Source of the DNA: Natronobacterium haloterrestre
Lineage (GTDB): Archaea; Halobacteriota; Halobacteria; Halobacteriales; Natrialbaceae
Direction of reading: 5' to 3'
NCBI RefSeq assembly: GCF_900112205.1
Contig: NZ_FOKW01000007.1
Coordinates: forward strand, 1-64,000
Length of the DNA stretch: 64,000 bases
A program made the position numbers and the translations under genes. The notes beneath the pieces are model-generated. The model was given only the letters and a program-made list of their open reading frames with translations, made no database searches and was not told where the DNA came from. Positions 9,831-18,555 of the stretch are shown here, piece by piece. Numbering within the stretch: the stretch's first letter is position 1; each line of letters begins with the position of its first letter.

Positions 9831-10261
9831 GTAAAAGACGCAAGTCGGTTACGATCGATGAACATCTTGCAGACGAGGTCGATCGTAGGGACGAGATTAA
9901 TTTCTCAGGATTGGTGAACGATCTTATCGAGAGCTATCTCTCTGGTGGGGTTACGGCTAACAAAATGAAGACCGCACTCACTGTGCGTCTCGATCGAATC
10001 GATAACGAGATCGAACAGAAGGAGAAACGACTCGAACAACTCAAGGAGGAACGAGATGAAATCCAGAGCCTCATCGAGGAACACGATGAAAGGCGCGATC
10101 CGACAGTTGAACAGGCTCTTCAAGTACTTCAGGATATTCCCGAAGAACACCTTCATCCAGAAAATAAAGCAGTCAAAAATTGGGCAGGGAAAACCGGGAT
10201 CCCACCGTCAGAGCTGATTGAAATGGTGAAGAATTACGATCCATCCAGCGAATCTGAGTAG
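9827..10261 (+). CDS. Ribbon-helix-helix DNA-binding protein with coiled-coil tail
   Basis: Read from GTG 9827 the protein has 144 residues. A GGGGGTG sequence ends seven bases upstream and looks like a ribosome-binding site; an earlier ATG at 9764 is in frame but adds 21 low-complexity residues. The first 38 residues (KSVTIDEHLADEV, then FSGLVNDLIESYL) match a RHH/CopG fold: one beta strand and two helices that dimerise and bind an operator. Residues 55-90 form a charged coiled coil and the C-terminus is helical. It is probably a regulator of the mobile element, possibly acting on the nearby inverted repeats. Confidence 0.7.
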   Translation: MSKRRKSVTIDEHLADEVDRRDEINFSGLVNDLIESYLSGGVTANKMKTALTVRLDRIDNEIEQKEKRLEQLKEERDEIQSLIEEHDERRDPTVEQALQVLQDIPEEHLHPENKAVKNWAGKTGIPPSELIEMVKNYDPSSESE

Positions 10262-10344
10262 ACTGCACAACTGATCTGAACTTTTTAGGTTCAAACGAAC
10301 TGTAAGGTCACGGCCGGAACTGTGAACAACACAAGCGAGGTTAT

Positions 10345-11400
10345 CTACCGCGGCCCTCGTTCCCGAAATACCTTCCCGATCTGTTCCCAGTCCGTCGAGA
10401 CGTATTTCATCGTCGTATCGAGCTTTCGGTGTCCGAGAACTTTGGCTAACATGTGGACGGGAATTCCGCTTCCGTCGGGATCGGCGGGATGTGTTCCGTT
10501 GGCTGAGTGCGAAGCCATCGAGTGACGAAGAGTGTGCGCTGTCACCAACCACCTCGTGTTTCCGTTCGCGTCCTCGCTGATCGGCTCGTTGACTCCCGCT
10601 TCTTTCGCTTGTTCCTTCACGATCCGACTGATGTAGCTCGGTCTCATCTGTGGCTTCTGTTGAGTGAGAAAGAGGTATTCGGAATCGGCTGCCGTCGTGT
10701 ACGATTGGCGTTGTTTCTGTACCCACTCTCGCATCAGATAGTCCAAATTTTCGTGGTAGTACACGTACCGGATGTAGTTCTCGTCACCGGGATCCGCCTT
10801 CGCCGACGTGATACGGATCTCCCGCTTTCCGAAGTCGATATCTGAAATCCGCACGTTGGCCAGTTCGACCGATCGAACGCCGGTTTGATACAGCAACCGC
10901 ATCACCAACTCGTTCCGTATCGCCGGCGATCCAGGATGTTCGAAGATTTTCTGGACGTCTTCGGGAGGGATAGCGACGACGGCGTCGTCCGTATCGCCGC
11001 GTTGCTGGAGGACCTTTACCTTTTGTGAGGTTTGGGGGTCAATGTGATTGTAGTCCGTATCGTCCAGCGATACGTTCTCCGCCGGGTTCCGTTCGCAATA
11101 ATCCCGATTGCAAGCCCAGATGTAGAACACAGAGACGGTAGACAGCAGGGAAGCCACCATCGTATCCGCCTTGTGCAGGTTCAGATCGACAAATTCGCGG
11201 ACATCGCTTTCTTTCGCCGTAGTCGGATCGACTCCCCGTTCTTGGCAGTGGATCATCCACTGACGGAGACACGACCGTCGGGTTTGAAGCGTCGTGGCTT
11301 TCCCGCTCCGCTTGAGAAATGCGCAGTACTTCTCGTGGAGTTCTTTATGAACTCCTGTAAGGACCTCTGAATCGGCTTCTGACTCCTTACTGTTGGACAT
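10345..11400 (-). CDS. Tyrosine recombinase (XerC/D-like integrase)
   Basis: A 351-residue site-specific recombinase. The N-terminal SAM-like core-binding domain spans about residues 17-110. The catalytic domain contains all expected residues: Arg176 in TGVRSVELANV, Lys201, His289-x-x-Arg292 in HTLRHS, His324 in LGHRKL and nucleophile Tyr333 in TMKYVS. ATG 11400 gives a normal length; it overlaps the upstream RHH gene by 14 bases, so the two are probably co-translated. This pairing is common in haloarchaeal integrated plasmids and proviruses. The recombinase presumably moved or resolves the AT-rich accessory region, although its attachment sites are not visible. Confidence 0.92.
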   Translation of the reverse strand: MSNSKESEADSEVLTGVHKELHEKYCAFLKRSGKATTLQTRRSCLRQWMIHCQERGVDPTTAKESDVREFVDLNLHKADTMVASLLSTVSVFYIWACNRDYCERNPAENVSLDDTDYNHIDPQTSQKVKVLQQRGDTDDAVVAIPPEDVQKIFEHPGSPAIRNELVMRLLYQTGVRSVELANVRISDIDFGKREIRITSAKADPGDENYIRYVYYHENLDYLMREWVQKQRQSYTTAADSEYLFLTQQKPQMRPSYISRIVKEQAKEAGVNEPISEDANGNTRWLVTAHTLRHSMASHSANGTHPADPDGSGIPVHMLAKVLGHRKLDTTMKYVSTDWEQIGKVFRERGPR

Positions 11401-11956
11401 AGTATACGTTGTGCGGGGAGCCATCGACGACGACGGTCGTACTCTTCACTCGGCTCATCTGCTGTTCGAGTAACGCCAACGCTCGGGTGACGTCGTACTC
11501 GGATTCATCGACGCTCTTGGCCAGTCTCCACGGTTGTCCCTCCCATGCGCCGGATTCGGTCGGTGACTGTTCGGAGAGAGTCTCCGGATCACTCACTCTC
11601 GGTAGTTCATCGTGCAGCTGGCTCGCCAACTCCATCAGTTCGGTATCCTGCTGCGCGTCAGTAGCGAGACTGATTCGCTCGATCCGTTGACTGACACCTC
11701 GGAGCTCCTCCTTGACTTCGGAAAGTTCGGCTTCGACGCCGGAGAGATCGACATCCGCGGGCTGTGAATTCTGGTCTGGGATGTCAACGTCGATTCCCTC
11801 TCGAAACCCGATTCGGATCAGCTCGTTTTCCACGGATTGTCTGATGAGCTGGGTCATCGAATCGTATCGGCCAGTTTCTTCGATGGCCCGTTCCCAGTCG
11901 GCTTTGAGATCCGGGTCCACCGCGATGTTGATCTGGTCCCGGCCATTTCGAGGCAT
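11387..11956 (-). CDS. RHH-domain protein paired with the integrase
   Basis: A 189-residue protein starting with an extended RHH/Arc-like domain: INIAVDPDLKADWERA as strand and first helix, then MTQLIRQSVENELIR as second helix (residues 9-48). A helical coiled-coil segment (70-110) and a longer C-terminal domain of unknown function follow. It is the first gene of a two-gene unit with the integrase (14-base overlap). An AT-rich promoter-like stretch lies just upstream (about 11975-12005). Probable role: directionality factor or autoregulator for the recombinase, inferred from its position. Confidence 0.75.
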   Translation of the reverse strand: MPRNGRDQINIAVDPDLKADWERAIEETGRYDSMTQLIRQSVENELIRIGFREGIDVDIPDQNSQPADVDLSGVEAELSEVKEELRGVSQRIERISLATDAQQDTELMELASQLHDELPRVSDPETLSEQSPTESGAWEGQPWRLAKSVDESEYDVTRALALLEQQMSRVKSTTVVVDGSPHNVYYVQQ

Positions 11957-12460
11957 GCCGTAGTCCAGGTGAACCAGTCTAATAAAGATTTATAGATTTA
12001 GTATAGAACCAATCCTAACATGCGCCAGATGTTCGGTAAGGAATAACCGCACCGACCGTCTGGTTTCGTTTCGGTTCCCGTCGTCTTCTCGTTTTCTTCG
12101 TCTTTCGTCCCCCGAGTGGAATCACAGCCCTGCTAGGCGTCCCTGCGACGTTCCGGTCGTTTCCCTCCGGCAACCATGCCATGTCGTGCTCGAGAACGTC
12201 GGATTATCGGCTGAAACGGTTTCCGTCCGGCGGTCGAACTCGTGATTGTTTCGCGTCGTTCGACCGACCGTTTCGGTGTACGGCGGTCTTGAGTCGATTT
12301 CGCTCGAGATAGTGTCCGTTTTTCGTACGTTAATACCCGAGTTGCGTTTGCAACGATAGTTCGATTATACTTCCCTCGTCGGTGGTAGTCGTTCTCGAGG
12401 GGTATCCGTTCCCTGGGGAGAGGACCCCTCTCAGAGCGGATTGCGACAGGAGTGATAACT
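11957..12460. other. Gene-free boundary between accessory and core DNA
   Basis: The 504 bases hold the AT-rich promoter region of the RHH-integrase unit (11975-12015) and then shift to GC-richer sequence. No convincing gene, tRNA fragment or long direct repeat was found. The promoter of the next secreted protein lies at the right end. An attachment site may be here but could not be recognised without an empty-site comparison. Confidence 0.5.
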
Positions 12461-13120
12461 ATGACAAAGGATTCATCGACGGTATCACGGCGTAGCGTAT
12501 TGAAAGCAAGTGCGGCGACAGTCGTTGGAGGGGGAGCGTTCGCAACGAGTGCTTCAGCACAACAGGAGACAAACCTAATTAGTACTAACCTCGTCGCATT
12601 CGACTGCGAAGCAGGCACTGCCCAAATTGAGGTCTGCCGTCAGGCAGCTGATTCGGATAATATTCGCGTTGATACAGTAGTTGCCCCATCTGGGTCGGCA
12701 GATCCAAGTAATTTCAACCTACCGACTGGAAACCCATGTCAAATTGTGGAAGTTTCCGGACTACAAAATGAGACAAATACCACTGTTACGTTCTCGGCAA
12801 GACAACCACCAGGTGCCGCCACTCGAACTGAGACCGAAATTGTCTCGATCGACTGTACTCCTGCACCTGAACCGCCAGAACCTGAACCGCCGGAACCTGA
12901 ACCGCCAGAACCTGAACCGCCCGAAGAGCCGGTAGATGAGGACCTGGTTGACATCAACGTCGAGGTCGGCGACCAGGACCTCGAGTCCGGTGACGCCACT
13001 ACGTCGACGGACATCAACCAGTCGAACACGAACGTCCAGCAGGGGACGACGATAAGCAGTGCGGACAGCGGCGACAGTGGAGCCGATAGCTCGGGAGGCC
13101 TGTTCTCGTTTGACTTCTAA
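12461..13120 (+). CDS. Tat-exported protein with Pro-Glu repeats, chimeric composition
   Basis: A 219-residue secreted protein. It starts at ATG 12461 with GGAG eight bases upstream; the GTG at 12452 is less likely. A twin-arginine signal (SRRSVLKASAATVV, then cleavage near SASAQ) sends the folded protein out of the cell. A beta-rich domain with two cysteine pairs follows (about 40-130), then a Pro-Glu repeat linker (PEPEPPEPEPPE) encoded by an 18-base tandem repeat at 12868-12922, and a Ser/Asp-rich tail ending in FSFDF. Codons are AT-rich up to the linker and GC-rich after it, suggesting recombination within the gene. Function unknown; probably surface-associated. Confidence 0.8.
   Translation: MTKDSSTVSRRSVLKASAATVVGGGAFATSASAQQETNLISTNLVAFDCEAGTAQIEVCRQAADSDNIRVDTVVAPSGSADPSNFNLPTGNPCQIVEVSGLQNETNTTVTFSARQPPGAATRTETEIVSIDCTPAPEPPEPEPPEPEPPEPEPPEEPVDEDLVDINVEVGDQDLESGDATTSTDINQSNTNVQQGTTISSADSGDSGADSSGGLFSFDF
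12868..12922 (+). repeat. 18-base tandem repeat encoding PEPEPP
   Basis: About three near-identical copies of an 18-base unit (GAACCGCCAGAACCT-like) encode the Pro-Glu linker of the exported protein. It marks the junction between AT-rich and GC-rich parts of the gene and could mediate domain swapping. Confidence 0.7.
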
Positions 13121-13175
13121 CGGGAACCGCTGATTTTTCTCTCCCGTTCGTCGCTTCGGTCCGCGCCGGTCGCGC

Positions 13176-13802
13176 CTAGGCGATGTCCCGACTCGTGTCG
13201 ATGGCCACTTCCTCGGTCAACTCGAGTTTGATCGACTCGACGGGTTGCCCGCCGTGGCGGAACTTCGGAATGGTGAGGTGGTTCTCGATCTCGGTCCCCG
13301 ACACGTCGGTCTGTAAATCGAACACGGCGTCGGCGGCGTGATACGTGTGCGACCGGTTGTCGGGCGTCTCCCGTTCCCGCAGGCAGTGTAACATCGCGAT
13401 GCTGCCCGTCTCGGTCATCTTCTCTTTGAGTTCGTTGAGGAAGGTGACGTACTCCTCGCGGTCGCTTCGCTCGAGAACGTTCATCGTGTCGACGACGAGG
13501 TTCGCCCCGTCGGGAAGCGCCTCGACGAGGCGCGTCGCCTCCTCGAGCGGGGCGTCGCTCGAGACGTGTCTGACCGTCGGACTCCCGACGGCGGACGGCG
13601 AGCACTCGAGCGTGTGGCGGACGACGCCGTCGGAACGCTCGGTGGTCAGGTAGAGGGTCCCGCGGGCGGCCGTCAGTTCGTACAGGAGCAGTTCCGACTG
13701 GCTCGCCGGATCGGCAGTGTACGCGACGATATACCCCGGAGGCAACCCGCCGTCGAGCTTCCGATCCAACACGTCGATCCCGGTTTCCAGCCGATCCACC
13801 AT
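13176..13802 (-). CDS. KaiC/RAD55-like RecA-fold protein without canonical Walker A
   Basis: A 208-residue protein from ATG 13802 (the frame is open to 13862, but the 20 extra residues overlap a TATA-like element near 13835). The pattern TGIDVLDRKLDGGLPPGYIVAY at the start and NLVVDTMNVL in the middle is that of RecA-superfamily RAD55/KaiC-like proteins. The expected P-loop is replaced by ADPASQSELLLYEL, so ATP binding is doubtful; I believe this is usual for the haloarchaeal subfamily. These proteins are often linked to signal transduction regulators. It stands alone, convergent with the exported-protein gene. Confidence 0.75.
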   Translation of the reverse strand: MVDRLETGIDVLDRKLDGGLPPGYIVAYTADPASQSELLLYELTAARGTLYLTTERSDGVVRHTLECSPSAVGSPTVRHVSSDAPLEEATRLVEALPDGANLVVDTMNVLERSDREEYVTFLNELKEKMTETGSIAMLHCLRERETPDNRSHTYHAADAVFDLQTDVSGTEIENHLTIPKFRHGGQPVESIKLELTEEVAIDTSRDIA

Positions 13803-13977
13803 GCGATTGTGAGTGTTTGCTGGACTGTCTGCATAATTCTTTGCCTTCGGTTCGGCCGCCAATTATCGCAGTCACCGCGGCCGGAAAATCACCGCACCCG
13901 ACCGGTCGCTGTGGTCCCTCGAGTGTGGATCGGATCGGGGATTCGGAAACGGAGAACGAGGGGATTCAAGAATCGAG

Positions 13978-14058
13978 GTGCTCGAGGACGGCGTGCGCTG
14001 TGTGTACTGCGGAACCATCGTTCGTGACGAGATTGCATCGCTGATCGACGCGACCTGA
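13978..14058 (+). CDS. Possible zinc-ribbon micropeptide fragment
   Basis: A short frame from GTG 13978 to TGA 14056 encodes 26 residues, VLEDGVRCVYCGTIVRDEI plus seven more. The CVYCG knuckle and haloarchaeal codon use look like protein, and the frame stays open upstream to about 13905 without an ATG. It may be a genuine micropeptide with an uncertain start or the tail of a decayed gene. Confidence 0.3.
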   Translation: MLEDGVRCVYCGTIVRDEIASLIDAT

Positions 14059-14152
14059 CGCGGGGGAGGGCCCCTGGCGACACCGTGGACGTTCTCGTCC
14101 TGAGAACTATCCAGAATAGCTAAGTGCGTCTCGACCGTTCGTCCACACGTAC

Positions 14153-14269
14153 ATGTCACGTACTATCAAAATCCTGCTCGCCCTGGTCGCCGTCGTCGTC
14201 CTCTGGAAAGTCGTCTTCAGCGGCTCGGACGCCGACGTCGAGGAGATCGAGTACGAACCGACCGAATAG
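14153..14269 (+). CDS. Membrane-anchored micropeptide, 38 residues
   Basis: ATG 14153 to TAG 14267 encodes a 38-residue peptide: a short basic start (MSRTIK), one hydrophobic helix (ILLALVAVVVLWKVVF, residues 6-21) and an acidic cytosolic or external tail (DADVEEIEYEPTE). The layout of helix plus acidic tail is that of small haloarchaeal membrane proteins of unknown role. A TATA-like AGAATAGC lies about 35 bases upstream. Confidence 0.6.
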   Translation: MSRTIKILLALVAVVVLWKVVFSGSDADVEEIEYEPTE

Positions 14270-14391
14270 TTCACGAACCGTCCGTCCGCCCTGATCGGTC
14301 CCTCGTCCAGCCCCGGCCCGCTTCCTTTGGACTACCGGGGCCGGACTCGGGATTCCGAACGGCTTACGGCGACCGCGCCGTACTCTGAGCT

Positions 14392-15231
14392 ATGTACGGC
14401 GTCGTCACCCGCAACGCTGAGGAGGTCCGGTGGCCGGAGTTCGACCGCGGCTTCTACGAAGTCAAAGACGTGACCGGCAGGTCCGCCGAACCAATCGAGG
14501 ACGGGGTCAACATGGTCTCCTGTTTCGGGGACAACGCGGCCTCCGACGCGGACCCTTCGCTGGTCCCCGTCGACGACATGGGCCGGCCCGCGACACGGGA
14601 TCGAACGTACTTCGACTGGGACTACATCTGCCCCTCGCGGGAGGACTACCGGGACGGGCTGTTCGACGTCATCGACGATTGCGTCGACGCGAACGAGGAC
14701 GTCCGCCTCGACGACGTCGGCTTCCCGCGGGCGGAGTACTGCCGGTGTGGCGTCTGCGAGCAGCGATTCGAGGAGAGCGACCACGACGACCGCTTCGACT
14801 GGCGGGCCGAGGTCATCACGGAGTTCGTCGAAGCGGCCGCCGACAGGATTCCCGGCCGGGTCTACCTGACGCTGTACCCCGATCCGTATCCGGGCCACCT
14901 CTACGAGCGGGCCGGCCTCGACCTCGAGGCGCTGGCGGAGTACGTCGACGAGTTCGTCGTCCCGCTGTACGATACTGCCTACGAGACGACCTACTGGCTC
15001 GAGACGATCGCGCGCGGCTTCGACAGCGCCCTCGAGACGCCGTTCAGCATCGAACTCTACGCGGTCAACGTCGACGTCGACAACCTGATTCACGCCCTCG
15101 AGGTCGCCGAGGAGTACGGGGAGAGCGTCCTGTTCGGGTACGAGGCTTCGAACGCGCGGGCGGCGCTGCGTCGACGCCGGGCCGATCAGCGGGAGGGCGA
15201 GTCGTTCGGCGAACCGGGATCGACGGAGTGA
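14392..15231 (+). CDS. Conserved haloarchaeal protein, TIM-barrel-like, with CxCxxC
   Basis: A 279-residue soluble protein without a signal peptide. Alternating strands and helices (for example GRVYLTLYPDPYPGHLYE, then EYVDEFVVPLYDTAY) suggest a TIM-barrel hydrolase fold, and a CRCGVCEQRF cluster near residue 117 could bind a metal. I do not know a specific activity for it. The frame is GC-rich with strong third-position bias, and a long frame on the opposite strand is its shadow. It is a single-gene unit. Confidence 0.7.
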   Translation: MYGVVTRNAEEVRWPEFDRGFYEVKDVTGRSAEPIEDGVNMVSCFGDNAASDADPSLVPVDDMGRPATRDRTYFDWDYICPSREDYRDGLFDVIDDCVDANEDVRLDDVGFPRAEYCRCGVCEQRFEESDHDDRFDWRAEVITEFVEAAADRIPGRVYLTLYPDPYPGHLYERAGLDLEALAEYVDEFVVPLYDTAYETTYWLETIARGFDSALETPFSIELYAVNVDVDNLIHALEVAEEYGESVLFGYEASNARAALRRRRADQREGESFGEPGSTE

Positions 15232-15551
15232 GCGGTGACGGCTCGCCTCGGACACTGGCCGCCCGGTATGGCCGTAATCGCGTCTTTCCGAACGGGTGGC
15301 TCCGACGCCGACGGTTAGTATCGCGTATTACTCCGGCTGGCGGGGTCGAAACGGCCCGCTCCTGTCACCGTGTTTTTCCGTTGGTCCGCTCGAGTCGTCG
15401 TCCACTTCGTCCTAAAGCAGTCGCTCGAGGGAGAAATTGAGCTCCCGTGCAGGGCCGGGCCGGAATCGCGACCGGCGACTATCGGGACGAGGAGTAGGGG
15501 GTCCGCGGGCGAACGGAGCGGCTCGAGGACGACACGTGACCCACTGACGAT
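15232..15551. other. Gene-free stretch
   Basis: 320 bases between the end of the TIM-barrel-like gene and the end of the convergent PRC-barrel gene. No gene, RNA or clear repeat is seen; it probably holds only the two 3' ends and terminators. Confidence 0.5.
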
Positions 15552-16199
15552 TCAGATAGTGTCGTCGTCGCGCGTCCGGTCGTCGTCGCTCATCAGCCCG
15601 TCGTCGTCATCGTCGTCGCCGATGAGGTCGTCGTCGTCATCGCTCATCAGCCCGTCATCGTCATCGTCGTCGCCGATGAGGTCGTCGTCGTCATCGTCGC
15701 GAATCATGCCTTCGTTATCGTCGTCGCCGATGAGGTCGTCGTCGTCATCGTCGCGAATCATGCCTTCGTTATCGTCGTCACCGATGAGGTCGTCGTCATC
15801 GTCGTCCATCAGGCCCTGGTCGTCGCCGACGTCGCTCCCTCGATCGGTGCCCATGTCTCGCCCCGAGCCGGTCCCCGGGGTCCCGGATTCGGTTCGGGTG
15901 TCGGCCCCTGTCCCGGTTCCGGTCGTTTCCCGGCCGCTCGTTCCCGTTCCGGTCCCCGAGAGGTCGCTCTCGAGGTGGATCGCGTCCGACGTCACCTGTG
16001 ACACCGCCTGCTCCTGGAGCGGGTAGGCGTGCTCGTCGGTCCCGCCCCAGCCGAGTTTCGCCTTGATCGTGTCCGTGATCCCCGGATCCGGTTCGACGTG
16101 TGCTGTACCGTGCTCGACGTCCGCGACGATACCGACCTCGTCTCCGTTCGCGTTGACGACGGTCTTGCCGATGTCGTCGTCAGTGAACTGTGGTGACAT
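15552..16199 (-). CDS. PRC-barrel protein with long Asp-rich repeat tail
   Basis: A 215-residue protein. I start it at ATG 16199 (MSPQFTDDDIGK) since the frame further upstream is not protein-like. Residues 1-75 form a PRC-barrel-like beta domain (GKTVVNANGDEVGIVADVE). A Gly/Thr/Ser linker follows, then about 75 residues of DDDDDLIGDDDNEGMI-type repeats, extremely acidic. PRC-barrel proteins serve in RNA processing or membrane-complex assembly; the tail suggests cation or protein binding in high salt. The 3' third of the gene is a string of near-identical 30-60 base repeats. Confidence 0.8.
   Translation of the reverse strand: MSPQFTDDDIGKTVVNANGDEVGIVADVEHGTAHVEPDPGITDTIKAKLGWGGTDEHAYPLQEQAVSQVTSDAIHLESDLSGTGTGTSGRETTGTGTGADTRTESGTPGTGSGRDMGTDRGSDVGDDQGLMDDDDDDLIGDDDNEGMIRDDDDDDLIGDDDNEGMIRDDDDDDLIGDDDDDDGLMSDDDDDLIGDDDDDDGLMSDDDRTRDDDTI
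15580..15815 (-). repeat. Intragenic repeats encoding the Asp-rich tail
   Basis: Repeated blocks such as GATGAGGTCGTCGTCGTC recur at least five times, with a larger repeated block near 15690-15785 (about 57 bases, two copies). The array will expand and contract by slippage. Confidence 0.8.
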
Positions 16200-16403
16200 T
16201 GCGCTCCCACTAACGGCAACCGCGCCAAAGACGGTGGTGCTTGCTGTGGCTGGCGGTTCCGCGGCGTGTTTCGGGCTCGGCCGACTTTCGGGCAAAGCGA
16301 ACCATCGCCGTCCCACCGCCGTTCGATCGGCTCCGTTCGATCGGCTCCGTTCGAGCGTCTCCCCCCGGTTCGAGTCCCGAGCGGCCGATACTCGCGCCCG
16401 CTC

Positions 16404-17180
16404 TCAGTCGTCGTACTCGTTGAACGCCGGTTCCCGCCCCTCGAGGAACGCGGCCACGCCCTCCTCGTGGGACTCCGTCGCCCGCGCCTGGACCTGCAGC
16501 ATGTTCTCGTAATCGAGCGCCTCGTCCCAGCGTCGCCCCAGGTTCTCGTGCATCGCCTGTTTCATCATGCCGATCACGTCCGTGGGGCGGCGGCCGAGTC
16601 GATCGACCGTCTCGGTTACCCGCGTCTCGAGTTCGTCGGCCGGGACGGCCTCGTTGACGAGGTCGAGGTCTGCCGCACGCTCGGCGTCGAAGAACTCCCC
16701 GGTGAACGCGAGTTTCTTCGCCGTCCGCAGGCCGACGATCTCGGGGAGCATGAAGGTCCCGCCGGTGTCGGGGATCAACCCGACCTTGACGAACGCACAG
16801 GAGAAGGTCGCGTCCGCGGCGGCGTAGGCGATGTCCGACAGCGCGACGATCGCCAGTCCCGCTCCAACGGCGTCGCCGTTTACCTTCGCGACGATCGGCA
16901 CCGGACACTCGAGCATCGCCTCGACGACGCGACCGAACGTTTCCTCGACCTCCTCGTATTCCGCCCGGGGCGCGACGGGTTCTTCGGCCATCGCTTCGAC
17001 GTCGCCGCCGGCGCTGAACGCGTCGCCTTCCCCCGAGAGGACGATCGCGTGATACTCCTCGGGCGAGGCATCTTCGATCGTCTCCGCGAGGGTGACGGCG
17101 GTCTCGCGCGTGATCGCGTTGAGGACCCCCGGTCGATCGAACGTGATCTCGAGTACGCCGTCGTCCGTGTCGACGTGCAT
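16404..17180 (-). CDS. Enoyl-CoA hydratase/isomerase family protein
   Basis: A 258-residue crotonase-fold enzyme (usual length about 260), starting at ATG 17180. The oxyanion-hole segments AFSAGGDVEAM and NGDAVGAGLAI are present, as is a Glu/Asp-rich active-site region (VGLIPDTGGTFMLPE) with Asp at the position often occupied by catalytic acid. It probably hydrates or isomerises an enoyl-CoA in beta-oxidation or a related acyl-CoA pathway. Crotonase families vary in reaction, so the substrate is not assigned. The gene is monocistronic. Confidence 0.85.
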   Translation of the reverse strand: MHVDTDDGVLEITFDRPGVLNAITRETAVTLAETIEDASPEEYHAIVLSGEGDAFSAGGDVEAMAEEPVAPRAEYEEVEETFGRVVEAMLECPVPIVAKVNGDAVGAGLAIVALSDIAYAAADATFSCAFVKVGLIPDTGGTFMLPEIVGLRTAKKLAFTGEFFDAERAADLDLVNEAVPADELETRVTETVDRLGRRPTDVIGMMKQAMHENLGRRWDEALDYENMLQVQARATESHEEGVAAFLEGREPAFNEYDD

Positions 17181-17355
17181 GCCTCGAGGGTCGCGTGGAC
17201 GACTCTTAATTGTAGGTGTCGCACGGATGACGATCGGCGAAAACGGCGTCCGCGGACAAACGGCCGAGGCCGGAGGAGAGGAAGGGCGGGTAGCCCCGTC
17301 GACGCCGGACTGCGGCTGGACCGGGACGAGAACCCGGTTACGGCTGCCTGGTCGC

Positions 17356-18033
17356 TCAGTCCGAGTTCGTCGAGGCCATCGGCGGCGGATTTGCCTCCTC
17401 CTCGGTGACGTTGAGTTCCGAGGTGACGAGCGCCCGGTAGGCACGGCGGAGTCGCTCGGACAGCGCCTGGTGCGAGATGTCGAGCTCGTCCGAGAGTTCC
17501 TGCATCGAGACCTCGCGCGGGATCTCGAAGTAGCCGTGGTCGATCGCGGCAACGAGCGTCTCGTACTGGCGGGTGGTGAGCCCACACTGGGAGTGGGTCT
17601 CCTGTTCCAGGTCGTACAGACGGACGATCGTCGGCGAAACGTCGTGATCGACGAAACGGTCGTACAGCGAACTCACGTGCTCGCGCTCGACGACGCGGAT
17701 GCTCAGCAGCCAGGTGCCGTTCGACGCGGACGCGCTGAGGACCGTCCCGTTCTCCTCGAGGACGGCCTCGAACGGGTCGACGGTGTCCGGATCGAACTCG
17801 ATGTCGTACAGCCAGCGGTCGTCCTCGCCGTTGATGAGCGAGTAACCGCTGATCGCCGACGCCTCGGCGAGTGCGCCCTCGACCTCCTCGCGGGAGGGAC
17901 CGGAGAGCCAGAGTCCGTGGCCGCTCGAGGCGATCACGCGCTCCATCTCACAGGTTAGCGACGGTACCGCCTCGAACAGCTCCGCCAGTCCGGTCCCCTC
18001 GGCCGGAAGCTCGATGTCTGCGATGGATGTCAT
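17356..18033 (-). CDS. Bat-type HTH transcriptional regulator
   Basis: A 225-residue regulator of the bacterio-opsin-activator family. The N-terminal half is the GAF-like/BAT sensor region; the C-terminus holds the HTH_10 domain, with LTTRQYETLVAAIDHGYFEIPR leading into SMQELSDELDISHQALSERLRRA. Start ATG 18033 is preferred over the GTG at 18042. Haloarchaea have many paralogs controlling redox, light and stress genes; the target here is unknown. The retinal cluster lies 43 kb away, so no link is implied. Confidence 0.85.
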   Translation of the reverse strand: MTSIADIELPAEGTGLAELFEAVPSLTCEMERVIASSGHGLWLSGPSREEVEGALAEASAISGYSLINGEDDRWLYDIEFDPDTVDPFEAVLEENGTVLSASASNGTWLLSIRVVEREHVSSLYDRFVDHDVSPTIVRLYDLEQETHSQCGLTTRQYETLVAAIDHGYFEIPREVSMQELSDELDISHQALSERLRRAYRALVTSELNVTEEEANPPPMASTNSD

Positions 18034-18555
18034 ATGTCTCACTCACCGATACGACGGGGACCGCATTAACCTCACTTCCAAAGAGATTAGCACCGATAGG
18101 CCTGATAGTCCACGATCTGGGATATTCGTTCGCCGTAAAATGACGGGAAATATGATCGGAACGATCGGATACGTTTCGGGATTCGAATAGGTATCTGTAC
18201 GGCGCGACTCGATGGGAACGACCGTCTCGAGTCGTGGGTCGACGTCGTCGAAGCCGACCTTCGCGGTGACGAGAAACGGCCCAGCGACGAACGTCAGGCT
18301 GAGGACGACGCCGAGGGCTGTCGGTCAACGGCTGCCGGCGGCGGGCGCAGCCGACCCAGAGGGATGAATCGCCCGAGGACAAGCAGCAACACCGCGCCGG
18401 CGGCCGAGACGAACTCTCGACGCGGTCACCCACAGCAGCGGGGATAGGAGCGCTTGGGGCTGGGCCCCTGTGATTTCTCTCGGTTACGGTATCGGAGTAG
18501 AAGCACGGTTTCCCCTTCCAAACCCGCACGTCACTGCGTTTTCGGAATGCGGGGG
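18034..18555. other. Gene-free region with a gene fossil
   Basis: 522 bases between the Bat-type regulator and mobB. The right-hand part contains the membrane-protein remnant listed at 18190-18450; the left part carries the promoter of the regulator (18034-18090). Nothing else is recognised. Confidence 0.5.
18190..18450 (-). pseudogene. Decayed membrane-protein fragment
   Basis: Read on the minus strand, three frames in succession give plausible membrane-protein sequence: LLSPLLWVTA, then EFVSAAGAVLLLVLGRFIPLG, then LGVVLSLTFVAGPFLVTAKVGF followed by an acidic stretch (DDVDPRLETVVPIESR). Frame changes and a missing start indicate a degraded gene. The family is not recognised. Confidence 0.4.
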